From: Bifidobacterium margollesii | Lineage (GTDB): Bacteria > Actinomycetota > Actinomycetes > Actinomycetales > Bifidobacteriaceae | Length of the DNA: 64,000 bases | Direction: 5' to 3' | Assembly: GCF_002860355.1 (NCBI RefSeq) | Contig: NZ_NMWU01000007.1 | Location: 1-64,000 of the forward strand | Shown: positions 61,432-64,000 of the stretch, piece by piece | Layout: the number at the start of each line of letters is the position of its first letter | Numbering within the stretch: the stretch's first letter is position 1 | Notes under the pieces: generated by a model | Told to the model about the DNA's origin: nothing | The model's input: the letters and a program-made list of their open reading frames with translations, nothing else | Databases searched by the model: none | Position numbers and translations under genes: made by a program

Positions 61432-63104
61432 GCGATGCGATCGAAGTGGACGATCTCACGGTCGTCTATCGTTCACGCCGCGGCGTGGTCCAGGCGGTGA
61501 ACTCGGTGAGTTTCGCAGTGCCGGCCGGTGAGACCGTGTCCATCGTGGGGGAGTCCGGATCGGGGAAATCCACGATCGCGCAGACCCTGCTCGGCATTCT
61601 GCCCGCCGACGCCCACGTCACCGGAACCGTCAAGGTGCTGGGCCATGACGTGGTGGAGGCCGACGAGAAGGAACGCGTCGCCATTCGCGGCAGGATCGTC
61701 GGATTCGTGCCGCAGGATCCCCAGACCAGTCTCGACCCGACCATGCGCATCGGCAACCAGTTGTCCGAAATCGTCGCCCGCCATACCGATGTGCCCCGTG
61801 AGCAACGCTCGCAGCATGTGCTGGAACTGCTGGAGGAAGTGGGATTCGACGATCCGTTGCTGCGAGCCTCGCAGTACCCTCATGAGCTATCCGGCGGACT
61901 CAAGCAGCGTGTGCTCATCGCAGCGGCATTGGCCAGCGATCCGCAGATCATCGTGGCCGACGAGCCCACCAGTGCGCTTGACGTGACGGTGCAGAAGACC
62001 GTGCTTGACCTGCTGACCCGTCTGGTCGAGCAGCGGCACATCACGCTGGTGATGATCACGCATGATCTGGCCGTGGCCTCGGACCGCACCTCCCATGTGA
62101 TCGTGATGAGGCGGGGCGGGATCGTGGAGCAGGGCGAAACCCGTTCGGTGCTTCGCCATCCGACGCAGGCGTATACGCGACGTCTGCTGGAGTCCGCTCC
62201 CGCTTTCGCCGTGGCCCATCGGGAACAGTCGCACCGCGATCAGCGCGCCGATTCGGCGGATTCGTTCGGAGCCGATGACGCTGATCGGAACGATGACGGC
62301 AAGGCAGTGGCATGGAAGTCGGTGACCAAGCGATTCGCCATTGGCGCTCGCCGATCGGGCGGTGAATTCACGGCGCTCGACCATGTGTCGATTGCGGCTG
62401 ATCGTGGCAGGACCCTGGCCATCGTCGGTGAATCCGGCTCCGGTAAATCCACACTGCTGCGCATCGCGCTCGGCTTGGAAACACCCACCGAGGGAACCGT
62501 GACGGTGGAGGGGCGCGATCTTTCCCGTCTGCGCGGCTCATCGCTGCGTGGTCTGCGACGCAGCGTGCAGCTTGTCCAGCAGAATCCGCTCGATTCCATC
62601 GATCCTCATTTCACTGTGGAACGGGCCATCGCCGAACCGCTGTCCGTGTTCCGCATCGGGGATCGTGCGGCCCGAAGGCGTCGTGTGCTTGAACTGCTCG
62701 ACAAGGTGGCGCTGCCGGCTTCGATTGCCGGACGCCGTGCCAGCGAGCTTTCCGGAGGACAGTGCCAGCGTGTGGCCATCGCCCGCGCGCTGTCCATCGA
62801 TCCGAAGGTGCTGCTGCTTGACGAGCCGGTTTCCGCGCTCGACGTGTCGGTGCAGGCTCAGATCCTCGATCTGCTTGCCGATCTGCAGCGTGAACTCCAC
62901 CTCACCTACGTGTTCGTGTCGCATGATTTGGCGGTGGTGGCGCAGATCGCTCATCGCATCGCCGTTCTGGAACGGGGGCATCTCGTCGAATACGGCACTG
63001 CCGAACAGGTGCTGGAGCGTCCGACCCATCCGTATACGCGAAGGCTGATCGAGGCCATTCCCGGCCGTGCGGCCGTAACGGAGGAAGTGCCGGCCGTTTT
63101 GTGA
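61428..63104 (+). CDS. Fused dual ATP-binding protein of the peptide ABC transporter (DppD-DppF type)
   Basis: The 558-residue protein contains two complete ATPase domains. The first has Walker A GESGSGKST near residue 39, signature LSGGLKQRV near 157 and Walker B IIVADEPTSALD near 175. The second has GESGSGKST near 333, LSGGQCQRVAIARALS near 441 and LLLDEPVSALD near 463. Both end with the oligopeptide-type HPYTRRL or TQAYTRRL segment. A 40-residue linker rich in Asp and Arg joins them. It powers the permease pair upstream. Confidence 0.95.
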   Translation: MSDAIEVDDLTVVYRSRRGVVQAVNSVSFAVPAGETVSIVGESGSGKSTIAQTLLGILPADAHVTGTVKVLGHDVVEADEKERVAIRGRIVGFVPQDPQTSLDPTMRIGNQLSEIVARHTDVPREQRSQHVLELLEEVGFDDPLLRASQYPHELSGGLKQRVLIAAALASDPQIIVADEPTSALDVTVQKTVLDLLTRLVEQRHITLVMITHDLAVASDRTSHVIVMRRGGIVEQGETRSVLRHPTQAYTRRLLESAPAFAVAHREQSHRDQRADSADSFGADDADRNDDGKAVAWKSVTKRFAIGARRSGGEFTALDHVSIAADRGRTLAIVGESGSGKSTLLRIALGLETPTEGTVTVEGRDLSRLRGSSLRGLRRSVQLVQQNPLDSIDPHFTVERAIAEPLSVFRIGDRAARRRRVLELLDKVALPASIAGRRASELSGGQCQRVAIARALSIDPKVLLLDEPVSALDVSVQAQILDLLADLQRELHLTYVFVSHDLAVVAQIAHRIAVLERGHLVEYGTAEQVLERPTHPYTRRLIEAIPGRAAVTEEVPAVL

Positions 63105-63131
63105 CCGGTCACCGGCACAATCGCCGATCCG

Positions 63132-63171
63132 TATCCATGCCTAACCATCACTATCCATACCTAACTATCAC
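63132..63171. repeat. Two tandem 20-bp units
   Basis: TATCCATGCCTAACCATCAC at 63132-63151 and TATCCATACCTAACTATCAC at 63152-63171 differ in two bases. They lie in the gap between the transporter ATPase gene and the URO-D-family gene. Confidence 0.8.
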
Positions 63172-63251
63172 CAATATCAATGATCGCGGTCGAAAGGCCG
63201 CATAACCAACAGAAATAACCAAAGAAACAACCAATAGAAGGGGGAACCACC

Positions 63252-64000
63252 ATGACCGAATGGACCAAGCGAGATCGACTGGCTGCTGTCTTCGCGGGGG
63301 AGAAGGCCGACCGTCCGCCGCTGAGCGCCTACACGCACGAGGTCGCCGCCGAACGCACCGGCGAGGCGCTGACCCGCGCGTCGCTGGATTATGCGAAGAA
63401 GTGGGATTGGGACTGGATCAAGCTCAACCCGCGTACCGTGCACTATGCCGAGGCGTGGGGCAACACCTATGATTACGACAACTACCCGGTTCCGGGTCTG
63501 CCGATCCCGGCCCAGACCCATGCCGTGATCAACGACGTGGAGGATACGTGGAAGATCGATGCGCTTGATCTCACCGCCAACGAGCCGATCCAGGAGCAGC
63601 TCGGTGTGATTCGCGACGTGACCGCCGGTGCTCCCGATACGCCGGTGTTCGCCACCCTCTACTCGCCGCTGAACGTGTTCACCAAGCTGGCGGGCATCCC
63701 GTTCACTTCGAACGCTCCGGCTGCACCGGGCTCCACGTCCACGCTGACGATCCAGGACTTCATCCGCGGGGATCGCGCGGGCCTTCACCACGCGCTGCAT
63801 GCCATCGCCGAAACCCTGGCGTTCTATGCCGAGGAGCAGCGTCGCGCCGGCGCCGAGGGACTGGTGTTCGTGATCGCCGCGCTCACCAAGCCCGACTTCC
63901 TCACCGAGGCCGAATTCAACGAGTTCTCCCGTCCGTACGACAACATCGTGCTTGATGGGGCCAAGGGCTCCTACCGCGTGGTGCACACCTGCGGTGAGCA
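63252..64000 (+). CDS. Uroporphyrinogen decarboxylase-family protein, N-terminal part (cut by window edge)
   Basis: The frame starts at ATG 63252 with AAGGGGG upstream and is open to the window end (249 codons). The start MTEWTKRDRLAAVFAGEKAD then RPP and YAKKWDWDWIKLNPR match URO-D superfamily members, which include haem-pathway decarboxylases and corrinoid or other methyltransferases (MtaA/CmuA type). Bifidobacteria generally lack haem synthesis, so a methyltransferase-type or unknown role is more likely. It follows a peptide transporter operon, suggesting a linked substrate. The metal-binding C-terminal part is not visible except the start of VHTCGE. Confidence 0.85.
   Translation, partial: MTEWTKRDRLAAVFAGEKADRPPLSAYTHEVAAERTGEALTRASLDYAKKWDWDWIKLNPRTVHYAEAWGNTYDYDNYPVPGLPIPAQTHAVINDVEDTWKIDALDLTANEPIQEQLGVIRDVTAGAPDTPVFATLYSPLNVFTKLAGIPFTSNAPAAPGSTSTLTIQDFIRGDRAGLHHALHAIAETLAFYAEEQRRAGAEGLVFVIAALTKPDFLTEAEFNEFSRPYDNIVLDGAKGSYRVVHTCGE

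Overview
The window looks like a chromosomal segment of a Bifidobacterium species. It is GC-rich, has actinobacterial small ribosomal proteins (including a 24-residue bL37), a lysine-type MurE, and typical bifidobacterial glycoside hydrolase and LacI modules. The species cannot be named from this sequence. No rRNA, tRNA or CRISPR array was seen.

Region 1 (1-15.3 kb) is a cell-surface polysaccharide locus. An ISL3-type insertion sequence enters from the left edge and has removed the 5' part of a polytopic GT-C-like gene. Next come a GT2 glycosyltransferase, a Wzx-like flippase, an epimerase and a GT4 glycosyltransferase, ending in a perfect 44-bp palindrome. A second set follows: a minus-strand polyprenyl-phosphate-type glycosyltransferase, rmlA, an ABC exporter pair (Wzm/Wzt or RgpC/RgpD type), and a 1365-residue glycosyltransferase built from two tandem copies of a three-domain unit. 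A 17-bp tandem array follows.

Region 2 (15.3-20.7 kb) groups genes that fit peptidoglycan cross-bridge synthesis: a D-aspartate-ligase-like ATP-grasp protein, a StrS/DegT-type PLP protein, a FemAB-type transferase and MurE. A DEDD exonuclease and an ECF sigma factor with a small overlapping partner follow.

Region 3 (23-31.4 kb) is a carbohydrate utilisation locus: MFS transporter, LacI regulator, then GH28-, GH36- and GH43-type enzymes without signal peptides. The three promoter regions share a GAAAnCGATTTC-type operator. A repeat-rich segment is inserted in frame inside the GH43 gene.

Region 4 (31.5-34 kb) is a decay zone: remnants of type I restriction genes (hsdM 5' end, two hsdS 3' ends), an IS30-like transposase fragment, an HNH fragment, a DUF4160/DUF2442 pair, and two identical 53-bp copies of a promoter-like element, the second just upstream of endonuclease IV.

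Region 5 (35-42.4 kb) is a zinc-limitation island: a ZnuA-ZinT fusion, a 110-residue protein with 15 Cys and 10 His, a Fur-family regulator (Zur), an operon of six zinc-independent ribosomal protein paralogues (L28, L33, S14, L31, L36, L32), a divergent COG0523/CobW-like protein without a P-loop that resembles mycobacterial MRF, and a second ZnuA-like lipoprotein. Four 15-bp Zur-like boxes link these genes.

Region 6 (42.4-64 kb) is mostly housekeeping: bL37, galM, ispH, ybaK, an MprF/DUF2156 lipid aminoacylation-type protein paired with a membrane-anchored esterase, thiamine pyrophosphokinase, gap, an NADH oxidase-like flavoprotein, a TetM-like ribosomal protection GTPase, proC, an esterase, an oligopeptide ABC transporter operon, and the start of a URO-D-family protein running off the right edge.
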